From Phycisphaera sp. (GTDB taxonomy: Bacteria; Planctomycetota; Phycisphaerae; Phycisphaerales; UBA1924), in contig CP098402.1 of NCBI GenBank assembly GCA_025916675.1, positions 491,205 through 555,204 of the forward strand: a DNA stretch of 64,000 nucleotides, written 5' to 3'. Positions within the stretch are counted from its first letter, which is position 1, and each line of letters opens with the position of its first letter. The notes under the pieces were generated by a model. The model was not told the origin of the DNA. It saw nothing but the letters and a program-made list of their open reading frames with translations, and searched no databases. Positions 1 through 7,986 of the stretch are shown here, piece after piece. The position numbers and the translations under genes are program-made.

Positions 1-1221
1 CCTGGAAGTTCCACTGGGAGAGTGTGACTTCTCTGCTGCCCGGATTGCCGGCGATGACGTTCAATACAGCGCTCGGGCTGTGCCTGGGCGGTGTCTCGCT
101 GCTCTGCCTCAACATGCCGTACCGAAACTGCCGCCGGAGCACCTGGCCACGTCGCCTTGCGTTGGTTGCCGCGAGTCTCGCTGGTGTGCTCGCCTTGCTC
201 ACCATCACGGAGATGGTGGCGGGCGTGAACCTTGGCATCGACGAATTGTTTGCGATCGACACGATCTCTCGCGTACGAGACACCGGGCACCTGCCGGGGC
301 GCATGTCGCAGGCCACGGCTCTGGCGATGTTGCTGATGAGCGTGCCGCTTGCTCTCTGCTCAACTCGGAACTCGCGAGAGTCCATGAAGTGGCTCGCATC
401 CGCGTTCACGATGGGAACGATCGCGATCGGCTTCATGGCCGGGGCGTCATCGCTCATCGACGATGGGGCCCTCTGGAGCGTGCCGTTCTTCTCCACGATG
501 GCCTTGCACACTTCTTGGCTCTTCGTGCTGCTTGGAGCGTCCACGTTTATGACCCGAGTCACGCAATCGAATGCAGAGGTGGCCATTGCGCGCCGCCCGA
601 AGACCCGGGCCCGGCTCTGGCTTGCGGCCACCGTTGTCCTGGTGTTCGCCATTGGGATCGCGATGACGGCGTTGGTCTCCAAGCGGACCACTTCTCGAGA
701 GATCGAAACCGCCCAGATTCAGTTTGAGAGGCTCACGGATCGTGTCATCGTCGAAGCGGGCCGGCGTGTCTATCTTCCGGTGTATGGGTTGAAAGGCGCA
801 AGAGGCATGTACGCTGGCAGTGAACATGTCAGCCGCTTGGAGTTTCGCGATTATGTCAAGTCTCGAGATCTCGCCGAGGAGTTCCCCGGGACCATCGGGA
901 TGGGGTTCATCGAGCGTGTGCCCAAGGAAGAACTCGAGCAGTTCCTCGCACGCGAACGGGCTGATCATGCGCCGGAGTATCGCATCAAGACGGTTGGCGA
1001 GCACGACGTGCTCTACCCGATCAAGTTCATCGATCCGCTCGAGGACAACATGCTCGCGTGGGGATACGACGTGGGTTCGGAATCGAACCGTCGCAACGCC
1101 GTCGAGACGGCCATTTGGACGGGAGAGCCGACGCTCACCCATCGCATCACGCTGGTGCAGGACAAACTAGAGCAGCCCGGCGTTCGATGCAGGCGTCCAT
1201 TCTTCGTAGAGCACGATTGGG
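1..1221 (+). pseudogene. CHASE-domain sensor kinase, N-terminal part, partial and disrupted
   Basis: The frame is already open at the first bases, so the gene begins upstream of the window. The visible part has several hydrophobic membrane segments, then a periplasmic CHASE-type sensor region from about base 720. Recognisable stretches are the GMGFIERVP region, the FIDPLEDN region and a tract ending LVQDKLEQPGV. CHASE domains normally continue into a second membrane helix. Here the frame instead runs into unrelated residues and stops at 1310, while the expected helix resumes in another frame at 1222. Part of the CHASE domain therefore appears deleted. I infer a pseudogene; an assembly error is the alternative. 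Confidence 0.6.
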
Positions 1222-1905
1222 ATGCTATACGGCCTGGTCTTGAGTACTCTGACGGCGGGCTTCGTCTGGCTACTTGGGTGCGCCCGGGCGAATGCGTTGG
1301 CGCTGGTTGAGAGCAGGACCCGTGACCTGCAGGCCACGACCGAGGACCTCCGCAGGTCGAGCGATCTCATCGCAAAGCAGAACACGGATCTGAACGCGAT
1401 GGCCGAGCGAGCACATCGCGTCGTCGATGATGTGTCGCACGAGTTCCGAACTCCGCTGGCGGTGATCAAGGAATTTGCATCGATCATCAACGACGGGTTG
1501 GCAGGGCCTGTTTCCGGACAAGAGGGAGAGTATCTCAAGATCATGTCCGGTGCGGTCGTTGACCTAAACCACATGGTCGAAGATTTGCTCGATTCGAGTA
1601 AGCTGTGCGCTGGACGGTTGCGCGTGGAGCATCGGTCGTATACCGCGGAGACCATATTTGAGAACGGCCGCGCGGCCCTGGCACGCAAGGCCTCGTCCCG
1701 GTCAATCGTGATCGAAGAATACGTCGAGGAAGGCCTGCCGATGGTTTTTGCCGACGAAGAGAAAGTGCGCCGCGTCATTAGTAACCTGATGACCAACACC
1801 ATCAAGTTCTCGCCCGAGGGCAGCACGATCGTGCTCAGTGCCATCAGTTCAGACGTTCCCGGCGAAGTCAGGATTGGTGTGACCGACCGCGGGCCCGGGC
1901 TCTCG
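1222..1905 (+). pseudogene. Histidine kinase core (TM2, HisKA, partial HATPase), fragment
   Basis: This frame resumes the kinase broken upstream. It starts with a membrane helix (LYGLVLSTLTAGFVWLLG), then a coiled linker, a HisKA dimerisation domain with the phospho-acceptor His in VSHEFRTPL, and an ATPase domain with the N box (VISNLMTNTIKFS) and the first glycine box (DRGPGL). Immediately after that box the reading leaves the family. The second glycine box (GxGLGL) and the rest of the ATP lid are missing, so the product could not be a normal kinase. It has no obvious start of its own; the ATG at 1222 lies inside the membrane helix. Confidence 0.6.
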
Positions 1906-2186
1906 CTGGTGATGGGCCGACCGGCCTGGCCGCAGCCCAGGCCAGCCTCCCGGATGTCATCCTGCTCGACCTGCGGATGCCAGACATGGATGGGTTCGAG
2001 GTACTCCGCCGGCTCCGGGCTGAGGACAGCACGTCCGAGGTCCCGGTTATATTCCTGACAGCCAATATCCAGGATACGGTGAAGGAGCAGGCCAAGGCGG
2101 CGGGCGCTGTGGGCTTCCTTACGAAACCCTATGAGGCGAGCACGGTATTGGACGCCCTCGGCGCAGCGACGTCGGTGGCAGCATGA
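1906..2186 (+). pseudogene. Response-regulator receiver domain, N-terminally truncated
   Basis: From about base 1911 the frame encodes the second half of a CheY-like receiver. It shows the phospho-acceptor context VILLDLRMPDMDG, the switch region VIFLTAN and the conserved lysine in FLTKPYE. The first beta strand and the acidic pair (usually DDE) are absent, because the sequence joins straight onto the broken ATPase domain of the upstream kinase fragment. The ancestor was either a separate regulator or the C-terminal receiver of a hybrid kinase. Its stop (TGA, 2184-2186) overlaps an ATG at 2183, a possible start of the next regulator. Confidence 0.55.
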
Positions 2187-2206
2187 CACTCATTCAGGGT
2201 GAACCA

Positions 2207-2611
2207 ATGGCAATCACAGTTCCGAAGTCCATCCTGTTGGTTGACAATGACCGTGGTGTGCTGGCAGCACTAACTGCGCGCCTCGGTGGCATGGGATACC
2301 GGTGCGAGTCGGCGTGCTCGGGTGCGCAGGCTCTGAGCCTGTTCAAGTTGCACGGTGCGGATCTGATTATCAGCGATCTGAACATGCCGCAAGGTGATGG
2401 TGAGACACTCGCTGAGAACATCCGGAGGGTGTCCGATGTTCCGATGATCATCATCAGCGGGTTCAAGGACGCCCCCCGCAAGAAGCTGGTGGGCATCCCT
2501 GGTGTGCGTTTCCTGGAGAAGCCCTTCGAGGGCTCGGTTCTTGCGGAACTGGTCGGAGCCACCCTAGCCGAGCCCGTGGCCGAGCAGGGTGACGTCCGAC
2601 GTCCGGCCTAG
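2207..2611 (+). CDS. Single-domain response regulator (CheY-like)
   Basis: A stand-alone receiver of 134 residues. It has the ILLVDND acidic pocket, phospho-acceptor Asp in IISDLNMP, the serine of MIIISG and the lysine in FLEKPFEG, so it should be phosphorylatable. There is no output domain; the last 20 or so residues look unstructured. I chose ATG 2207, which has a GGGTGA-type ribosome site six bases upstream. An in-frame ATG at 2183 would overlap the stop of the decayed receiver (ATGA) and add eight residues. Its natural kinase partner may have been the broken upstream kinase, so its present input is unclear. Confidence 0.8.
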   Translation: MAITVPKSILLVDNDRGVLAALTARLGGMGYRCESACSGAQALSLFKLHGADLIISDLNMPQGDGETLAENIRRVSDVPMIIISGFKDAPRKKLVGIPGVRFLEKPFEGSVLAELVGATLAEPVAEQGDVRRPA

Positions 2612-2630
2612 CCCTGCCTAGATCAATCAA

Positions 2631-2703
2631 TAGCCCCGCCCGGATTCGAACCGGGGACCAAGCGATTATGAGTCGCGTGCTCTAACCGCTGAGCTACGGG
2701 GCT
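2631..2703 (-). tRNA. ileX: tRNA-Ile2 (anticodon CAT, lysidine type)
   Basis: The 73-base cloverleaf has a perfect 7-bp acceptor stem (AGCCCCG with CGGGGCT), a D-arm GCTCAG...GAGC, anticodon CAT at 2668-2670 on this strand, and a T-arm with GGTTCGAAT. The anticodon arm and variable loop (GCGACTCATAATCGC then TTGGTC) match the tRNA-Ile2 of other bacteria rather than a methionine tRNA, so the wobble C should be converted to lysidine. No CCA is encoded. A truncated copy of its 5' half lies 1.75 kb away. Confidence 0.93.
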
Positions 2704-2884
2704 AATTGCTGTTGGGACAATGATTTACACGAGATTGGCCCACAGCAAATCGCGTGCTCATGCACTACAAGTACAAAATAGGATAGGGCACCAGAGTGCC
2801 ATGATAACCGAGTTTCTATAGTCCAAATAGAACTTGAGGTAGGCTGTGACTGCGCTTGTCCCCGTTCCTGTACCAGCTTGAGGG
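2704..2884. other. Intergenic spacer between tRNA-Ile and IS element
   Basis: No gene is seen. The stretch is AT-richer than its surroundings and probably includes the left end of the IS3-family element, but I could not identify convincing terminal inverted repeats or a target duplication. Confidence 0.4.
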
Positions 2885-3715
2885 TTAGGGATCCTGCATC
2901 ATCCGGCCGGGTCCGCCTGGCCGGATGATGCAGGATCCCTTGGGGGCCAGGTTGCCCAAGGCGCTGTGTGGTCTATCTTGATTGTAATGCAGCCGCCAGC
3001 CTTCGATCTTCTCCCTGGCATCGTCGAGCGAAAGAAACCAGTTCTCGTTGAGGCATTCGGCGCGGATCCGCCCGTTGAAGGCCTCGATCAACCCGTTATC
3101 CGTGGGCTTTCCGGGCCTGCTGAAGTCAAGACGCACCCCATTCAGATACGCCCACTGGTCGAGCCGCTTGCTCGTAAACTCGCTCCCGTTGTCCACGCGG
3201 ATCTTCTGTGGCAGCGAGCCGCGCTCGGCTTTGATCCGATCGAGCACCCTCGCCACGTCGTCGCCGCGCAAGCCGCTGGCCACCTCGATCGCCAGACTCT
3301 CGCGTGTGAAGTCATCCACGATCGTCAGCAGCCGGAATCGGCGGCCATCGAAGAGCTGATCAGACATGAAGTCCATGCTCCAGCTCTCGTTGGTGTGAGT
3401 CGCCCTGGTCAACTCAGGTCGCGTCACGCTGCTGCGATGTCGACGCGGCTTGTGCCGACCAACGCAGAGGCCTTCTTCCCGGTACAGCCTGTAGATCCGC
3501 TTGCGGTTCACGAGCCAGCCCTCCCGGCGCAGCTTGATCCAGATTCGCTGATAGCCCCACGTGACATGCACGCCCGCGATTTCCTTGATTCGTGATCTCA
3601 GCACGGCCTGATGGTCCTTGACGCTCGCGTAGCGTTGCGTGGCCCGGGGATGGCAAACCACCTCGCACGCCCGGCGTTCGCTCACGCCGTACGCCGCCTG
3701 CGTCTTCTTCACCAT
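2885..3715 (-). CDS. IS3-family transposase orfB (DDE integrase core)
   Basis: The 276-residue product has the rve integrase fold. The catalytic triad is visible as the Asp in WSMDFMSD, the Asp in RVDNGSEF and the Glu in GLIEAFNGRIR, 35 residues later as expected. The N-terminal part (SERRACEVV, YGYQRI-like VTWGYQRIWIKL) is the usual HTH_21 region. It is normally made as a fusion with orfA by -1 frameshifting; the frame is open upstream of the ATG at 3715 as that requires. The last ~15 residues are unusual because they are encoded by a perfect inverted repeat. Confidence 0.9.
   Translation of the reverse strand: MVKKTQAAYGVSERRACEVVCHPRATQRYASVKDHQAVLRSRIKEIAGVHVTWGYQRIWIKLRREGWLVNRKRIYRLYREEGLCVGRHKPRRHRSSVTRPELTRATHTNESWSMDFMSDQLFDGRRFRLLTIVDDFTRESLAIEVASGLRGDDVARVLDRIKAERGSLPQKIRVDNGSEFTSKRLDQWAYLNGVRLDFSRPGKPTDNGLIEAFNGRIRAECLNENWFLSLDDAREKIEGWRLHYNQDRPHSALGNLAPKGSCIIRPGGPGRMMQDP
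2887..2940. repeat. Perfect 22-bp inverted repeat with 10-nt loop at 3' end of orfB
   Basis: Bases 2887-2908 are the exact reverse complement of 2919-2940, with a GC-rich 10-base loop. The structure covers the stop codon and last codons of the transposase. It could act as a terminator-like or translation-blocking hairpin, or be an IS end that reads into host sequence. No T-run follows on the minus strand. Confidence 0.7.
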
Positions 3716-3735
3716 CTCCCGGCGACGACCAGACC

Positions 3736-4002
3736 TCAGAGCTTTCCCTTGAGGGCGTCCTGCAAGATGTGTTTGTCGAGACTCAGATCAGCAACAAGCT
3801 GCTTGAGCTTGCGATTCTCACCCTCGAGCTGCTTCAGCCGACGCACCTCGGCTACGCCCATCCCGGCGTACTTCTTCTTCCACCGGTAGAACGTCTGTTC
3901 AGAATCACCCATCTTGCGGCAGATCTCTCGCACCGGCGTGCCGCCCTCGGCCTGCCTAAGCGCGAAGGCGATCTGCTCCTCGCTGAGTCTGCTCTTCTTC
4001 AT
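3736..4002 (-). CDS. IS3-family transposase orfA (HTH_Tnp_1)
   Basis: An 88-residue DNA-binding subunit. The N-terminal helix-turn-helix reads KKSRLSEEQIAFALRQAEGG then ISEQTFYRWKKKY-like DSEQTFYRWKKKYAG. A leucine-zipper-like coiled coil follows (LKQLEGENRKLKQLV), used for multimerisation. ATG 4002 was chosen because GGAGG sits eight bases upstream; an upstream ATG at 4017 would add five residues. It ends three bases past the slippery heptamer. Confidence 0.88.
   Translation of the reverse strand: MKKSRLSEEQIAFALRQAEGGTPVREICRKMGDSEQTFYRWKKKYAGMGVAEVRRLKQLEGENRKLKQLVADLSLDKHILQDALKGKL
3742..3748 (-). promoter_or_regulatory. Programmed -1 frameshift heptamer GGGAAAG
   Basis: In the orfA frame the sequence reads G-GGA-AAG, an exact X-XXY-YYZ slippery heptamer, three bases before the orfA TGA (3736-3738). 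Slipping back one base enters the open orfB frame, giving the OrfAB transposase typical of IS3 elements. Confidence 0.75.
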
Positions 4003-4055
4003 CGTCCTGACCTCCAAACAGAGGCCGGATTCTTGCGCGAAGCCTCACCCTACGG

Positions 4056-4274
4056 ATGGACCAGGAAACGGGTACGAGCGCAGATGCCTTCAACAACACC
4101 CCATTCTGGATCATCCAGGTCACCAGTGACATCTCAAGCGATCACAACGACACCCGCAACCCGGTACTCGCCAAACTCATCGACCAGATCTCACAACTCA
4201 ACGGGCTGTACCAGACTGAGGTGCAGGTGTGGATGCGCGTCGGACCGGCAGAGGACGCTACCCAAGCGCCTTGA
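4056..4274 (+). pseudogene. Truncated reading frame beside the IS (remnant, function unknown)
   Basis: A 72-codon frame contains a sensible protein-like stretch (TPFWIIQVTSDISSDHNDTRN, then a helix LAKLIDQISQLNGLY). It looks like the C-terminal end of a larger protein whose upstream part is missing at the IS border. I do not recognise the family. There is no good ribosome site at the ATG. I infer a gene cut by the insertion. Confidence 0.35.
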
Positions 4275-4454
4275 TCGCCCGGGCTATTACTCGGATCGTT
4301 GATCGGGCGGTGATCCATTCACTACTATATTCGTGGACTCCATTTGGATGGATGTAGGAATACAAAGGCCGATCGATCGACACGACCCCTTCGCGAAGAT
4401 CGGCCCTGGCAGAGCGCCGGGCTTTTTGGCATTGCGTTGTAGTGTTGCTCTTGG
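4275..4454. other. Spacer with no recognisable gene
   Basis: The bases between the remnant frame and the tRNA fragment contain only a 61-codon frame that runs into the tRNA fragment and has no family features. Nothing else is seen. Confidence 0.4.
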
Positions 4455-4491
4455 TTATGAGTCGCGTGTTTTAACCGCTGAGCTACGGGGC
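4455..4491 (-). pseudogene. Truncated copy of tRNA-Ile(CAT), residues 2-38
   Basis: These 37 bases match 2666-2702 at 35 positions, in the same orientation. They cover the acceptor 5' strand, D-arm and anticodon stem-loop, and break off in the anticodon loop. The T-arm and acceptor 3' strand are absent, so no tRNA can form. The two differences are both C to T on the plus strand, in the D-arm region. It marks the far border of the segment holding the IS element. Confidence 0.85.
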
Positions 4492-4707
4492 CGGGTCATA
4501 CACACTAACTTAGTTTAGGCCTGCGTCGATCGGCCGACCCGGCTACTTCTTGAAGCTGTCTCCGCTATTCGTGGCGTGATCGTAGCGCCGTCCGTGGTTT
4601 AGAATATCATTCGGGCTGTTGGGCAGCAAGTCGCCGCAGCGGTGCAGATCGCGGTTCGCACGCTCCGCCTAGCCTTATTCGGTTCCCATATGATGGGGGG
4701 TATTGGC

Positions 4708-5712
4708 ATGGCCAGTTTGTCCGGGGAATTCCGCGCAAGGCTCTGGTTGGTGGCTATTGCATTCATATCTGTAGGCAGTGCCTTTTTTGCCGGGTGTGTC
4801 GCCTCTGTGAAAGAAACCCACGACGGCGATTTCGCCGGCGATGGGCCTTACCTCATCGTGCTTGGGACGGCGCAAGATGCGGGCTCACCGCAGATGAACT
4901 CGCCTGCAGGGCACCCCGCTCGGGCCGACCCCACCCAGCGGAGGCTGGCGACCTCGTTGGGGATCGTGGATCCGAACACGGGGCGACGCTGGATCATCGA
5001 AGCCACGCCGGACTTACGGGAACAGGCTTGGGCACTCAGCCGGGCGCATCCCGAAGCGGAGGCGCCGATCCGGCTCGATGGCGTGTTCCTCACGCACGCG
5101 CACATGGGGCACTACACGGGCTTGATGTTCCTGGGGCACGAGTCGATGGGGGCTTCGGCGGTGCCGACCTACGTCGCTCCGCGCATGGCAGAATACCTCT
5201 CGACGAACGGGCCGTGGGACCAGCTCGTACGGTACAAAAACATTGAACTCCGCCGGCTCACCGTTGACGAACCGGTTGACCTTGGGATTGGGGTTACGGT
5301 GACGCCGTTCGCCGTTCCGCATCGGCAGGAGTACAGCGAGGTTCTTGGATTTCGTATCGACGGCCCCAGCCGTTCGGTGGTCTTCATTCCCGATATCGAC
5401 TCGTGGGAAGAGTGGGAGGGCATGGGCGTGCGGCTTCTCGATGTTCTCCGCGGTGTGGATCGTGCGTATCTCGACGCGACGTTTTATGACAACAACGAGA
5501 TCCCGGGCCGGGACATGAGCACGTTTCCGCATCCACGCATCACCGACACGATGCAGCGGCTTTCTCCGTTGCCTCACGACCAGCGGCAGAAAGTGCACTT
5601 CATCCACCTGAACCACACAAACCCGGCGCAGTGGGCGGATTCGCCGGCACGCGTTGGGATCGAGCGTCGTGGTTTCCGAGTCGCCAAACGCGGAGATGTG
5701 TTCGAGCTCTGA
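4708..5712 (+). CDS. PqqB-like metallo-beta-lactamase-fold lipoprotein
   Basis: A 334-residue secreted hydrolase-fold protein. The signal peptide ends in a lipobox (SAFFAGC), so it should be lipid-anchored outside the cytoplasm. The metal-binding motif reads THAHMGHYTGL, the PqqB variant in which the usual Asp of HxHxDH is Gly, and further conserved parts are PHRQEYSEVLGF and FIPDIDSWEEW. True PqqB is cytoplasmic and acts in PQQ synthesis; no other pqq gene is nearby, so the substrate is unknown. ATG 4708 is preferred, seven bases after GGGGGG; in-frame ATGs at 4690 and 4693 and a distant start at 4642 are alternatives. Confidence 0.75.
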   Translation: MASLSGEFRARLWLVAIAFISVGSAFFAGCVASVKETHDGDFAGDGPYLIVLGTAQDAGSPQMNSPAGHPARADPTQRRLATSLGIVDPNTGRRWIIEATPDLREQAWALSRAHPEAEAPIRLDGVFLTHAHMGHYTGLMFLGHESMGASAVPTYVAPRMAEYLSTNGPWDQLVRYKNIELRRLTVDEPVDLGIGVTVTPFAVPHRQEYSEVLGFRIDGPSRSVVFIPDIDSWEEWEGMGVRLLDVLRGVDRAYLDATFYDNNEIPGRDMSTFPHPRITDTMQRLSPLPHDQRQKVHFIHLNHTNPAQWADSPARVGIERRGFRVAKRGDVFEL

Positions 5713-5713
5713 A

Positions 5714-6205
5714 TCAGGCGAGTTGGGCAAGCAAGTCGTCGAGATCCATCGCGCTACCGATCTCGCGCGACTGGACCCAGCGGACGACCGGCGTGCCGCC
5801 ATCGTCCTTGCCAACGAGCACGGTGCCGCGGCTGGAGACGTTGAGGTCGGGCCAATAGAAGCCGTATGCCTTGCACACGGCCCGGTGCATGTCGGCCAGT
5901 AGGGTCTGCTTGAGGCCCATGCTCTCGGCCCAAGCCTTGTGGGTCCAGAAGCTGTCGCAGGAGACGCCCACGACCTGGACACCCTTGCTCTTCCAGTTGG
6001 AAATCTCGTCGTTCACGCACTTCATCTCGGCCGAGCAGACCGAGCTGAAGTCCATCGGGTAGAAGCAGATCGCCACGTCGCCGCTCTCGAGGGCGTCGCT
6101 GAGCGTCCACTCCTCGCGGTCCTGAGTCAGCAGGGTGAATCCGGGTGCGGGCTGGCCCTGCTCGATGGGTTGGTCTCGCGGGGGTAACTCGGTGGTCATG
6201 GCCAT
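5714..6205 (-). CDS. Peroxiredoxin (AhpC/TSA family)
   Basis: A 163-residue thiol peroxidase that would reduce peroxides in the cytoplasm. The thioredoxin-like fold shows FTLLTQDREEWTLSD, the peroxidatic Cys57 in FSSVCSAEMK, and the downstream VVGVSCDSFWTHKAW and LLADMHRAV tracts. Cys57 sits in FSSVCS rather than the commoner PVCT. Cys63 and Cys83 are present, but a 2-Cys mechanism cannot be read from sequence alone. ATG 6205 has AGGAG ten bases upstream. It is convergent with the lipoprotein gene (stops one base apart) and divergent from the PLP homeostasis gene. Confidence 0.88.
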   Translation of the reverse strand: MAMTTELPPRDQPIEQGQPAPGFTLLTQDREEWTLSDALESGDVAICFYPMDFSSVCSAEMKCVNDEISNWKSKGVQVVGVSCDSFWTHKAWAESMGLKQTLLADMHRAVCKAYGFYWPDLNVSSRGTVLVGKDDGGTPVVRWVQSREIGSAMDLDDLLAQLA

Positions 6206-6285
6206 GCGTTGAGAGCTCCTGAAAGGCTCGGAAAACCAGTAGTCGGGGCTTGCCCGTGCGTGTCCTTCGGGGCGTATGCTAGGGC

Positions 6286-7089
6286 ATGGCGATCGCAGGG
6301 CCGGCAATGTCCGAGGGCGACCTCCTCACCCGCTACACCGATGTGTGTGAGCGGGTCGAGCGTGCGGCCGCGAAGGCCGGACGCCGTAGCGAGCAGGTTC
6401 TGCTGGTGGCCGTGACCAAGTACGCCGAGCCAGACCAGATCCTCCAACTCGTGCAAGCCGGCCACCGGGATTTTGGTGAGAACCGCGTGCAACAATTGCT
6501 CCAGCGGGCCCCGATGCTCGACGAGCAAGTGTCGCGTATGCGATCGTTAGGGGCGGCCCTCGGGGGAGATCCGGCGTCCAAGCACGAGCCCATCCGCTGG
6601 CACATGATCGGCCAGCTCCAGCGGAACAAGGCCCGGCAGGTTGCCGACGCGAGCCGCCTGATCCACAGCGTGGACAGCCTGCGGGTGGCCGAGGAACTCC
6701 AGGAGGTCGGGCTCAAGCGTGACAAGCCGGTGGAGATCCTGCTCCAGATCAACTGTTCCGGCGAGGCCGGCAAGGCGGGGTGCCCGTCGCCCGCCCTGAT
6801 GCATGTCGTTGAGCAGATCCACTCGATGATCCACCTGCGCCTGCGTGGCCTAATGACCATGGCCCCGGACACGGGCAGCCCCGAGGACAGCCGCATCGTG
6901 TTCGGCCGTTGTCGCGAGCTGTTCGAGGAGGTCGTGAGCGAGGGCATGGTGAGCCGCGCGTTCAACATCCTGTCGATGGGCATGTCGGGCGACTTCGAGG
7001 TGGCAATCGAAGAAGGCGCGAACCTCGTGCGTGTCGGCAGCGCCATCTTTGGTGAACAGGATCACGCCGGCGGGGCCGAGCAGGGCTAA
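6286..7089 (+). CDS. yggS: Pyridoxal phosphate homeostasis protein (YggS/PLPBP family)
   Basis: A 267-residue TIM-barrel PLP-binding protein, slightly longer than the usual 230-240. PLP would attach to Lys45 in LLVAVTKYA; family landmarks FGENRVQQL, WHMIGQLQRNK, HSVDSLRVAEEL, LRGLMTMAP and LSMGMSGDFEVAIEEGANLVRVGSAIFG are all present. It buffers free PLP and affects amino-acid and vitamin B6 balance; it is not an enzyme as far as is known. An ATG at 6307 is a possible shorter start with AGGG upstream. Confidence 0.92.
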   Translation: MAIAGPAMSEGDLLTRYTDVCERVERAAAKAGRRSEQVLLVAVTKYAEPDQILQLVQAGHRDFGENRVQQLLQRAPMLDEQVSRMRSLGAALGGDPASKHEPIRWHMIGQLQRNKARQVADASRLIHSVDSLRVAEELQEVGLKRDKPVEILLQINCSGEAGKAGCPSPALMHVVEQIHSMIHLRLRGLMTMAPDTGSPEDSRIVFGRCRELFEEVVSEGMVSRAFNILSMGMSGDFEVAIEEGANLVRVGSAIFGEQDHAGGAEQG

Positions 7090-7112
7090 TCAGGAAATCG
7101 TGAGAACCGGAT

Positions 7113-7835
7113 CTACGCGAAGCCGGCGAGGCGTTGGCTGCGAGCGGCATCGACCTGACGCTGCAGGCTGTCGCCGGGGCACGCCGTATTTGCCAGTTCG
7201 CGGTGGGTGCTGATCCGCGAGGCCGGCACGCGGTAGCGGGCGCTCTCGCTGCGCACCAGGGCTTTCAGCGACGCCAACGCCTGGGGCGTCGGCCGCTCGT
7301 GCATAAAGTTGCCCATGAGCATGATGCCCAGGTTGTGCTCGTTCCAGTCTCGGACATGTGCCCCTTGGAGCTGGACCGGGCGCGCCGCCCAGACGGTGCC
7401 GGTCGGGTCGATGACATAGTGGTAGCCGATGTCGGCCCAACCATTGTCGGTATGGGCCCGGTGGATGTTGCTCAGCCGTTGGCGGGCCTGCCCCGCGGTG
7501 CTGAATCCCGCGGCGTCCATGGCGTCGTGGTGGATCGTGATGCGCTGGATGCGGCCCATGCGGTTCGCCAGGGCGAGCTTCGGCCGCTCACGTGTCCAAG
7601 CCGAGCGAGGCATGACGTGCGGCGCGTTGGCAGGGACTGGCAGGTCGATCGCTGCCGGCGTCCGGCCGGTCGTTGGGTAGGGATCGCTGCCAAACCGCCT
7701 TTGCGCCGGCCAAGCGGGCGCTGGCGGGCCGAGCGCGTAGCCGTTCCGTGACGAGGCGCAGCCGGCCAGCGTGAGCACGCCCATCGCGAACGTGCCCGTC
7801 AGGAACCGGCGCCTTGTTGGAGTATATTCCACCAT
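7113..7835 (-). CDS. Tat/lipoprotein N-acetylmuramoyl-L-alanine amidase (Amidase_2)
   Basis: The 240-residue product begins with a twin-arginine signal (TRRRFLTGTF) whose hydrophobic core ends in a lipobox (LTLAGC), so it is probably Tat-exported and lipidated. The catalytic domain is the zinc amidase/PGRP fold: ITIHHDAMD, IGYHYVIDPTGTVW, LGIMLMGNF and STHRELANTACPGD, giving two His and one Cys as zinc ligands. It would cleave the bond between muramic acid and L-Ala in peptidoglycan or its fragments. It is divergent from the DUF481 gene, with 151 bp between them. Confidence 0.87.
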   Translation of the reverse strand: MVEYTPTRRRFLTGTFAMGVLTLAGCASSRNGYALGPPAPAWPAQRRFGSDPYPTTGRTPAAIDLPVPANAPHVMPRSAWTRERPKLALANRMGRIQRITIHHDAMDAAGFSTAGQARQRLSNIHRAHTDNGWADIGYHYVIDPTGTVWAARPVQLQGAHVRDWNEHNLGIMLMGNFMHERPTPQALASLKALVRSESARYRVPASRISTHRELANTACPGDSLQRQVDAARSQRLAGFA

Positions 7836-7986
7836 GCTGAATCATCGGACAGACGCCAAATCCGGGTCGAGGATTGGGCTTCGACTCCCGGTAAAAGGGA
7901 TGGTAAACTCCCCGCTCGACCCGTGTCGGCCCAGTCATCGGTTCGTGGGGCCAGCCGACACGACAGCAAGAGAAGGAGAAGTCCCT

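Larger units (their letters stand above)
2885..4020 (-). mobile_element. IS3-family insertion sequence (IS407-like group), borders approximate
   Basis: Two overlapping transposase frames (orfA then orfB, minus strand) with a -1 slippery heptamer between them define an IS3-family element. Protein features (helix-turn-helix orfA with SEEQIAFALRQAEGG, orfB with SERRACEVV) resemble the IS407 branch. Both frames are intact. The element lies between a complete tRNA-Ile gene and a partial copy of it, and next to a truncated reading frame, which suggests insertion into a hot spot. Exact ends are unresolved. Confidence 0.8.

Noticed and set aside
4455-4491. A second functional tRNA-Ile
   Set aside because: The T-arm and 3' acceptor strand are missing, so it cannot fold as a tRNA.
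4333-4518. 61-codon frame after the IS
   Set aside because: It crosses the tRNA fragment and has no ribosome site or similarity to a known family.
4642-4707. Upstream start of the PqqB-like gene at 4642
   Set aside because: The extra 22 residues precede a normal signal peptide and the ATG at 4708 has the better ribosome site.
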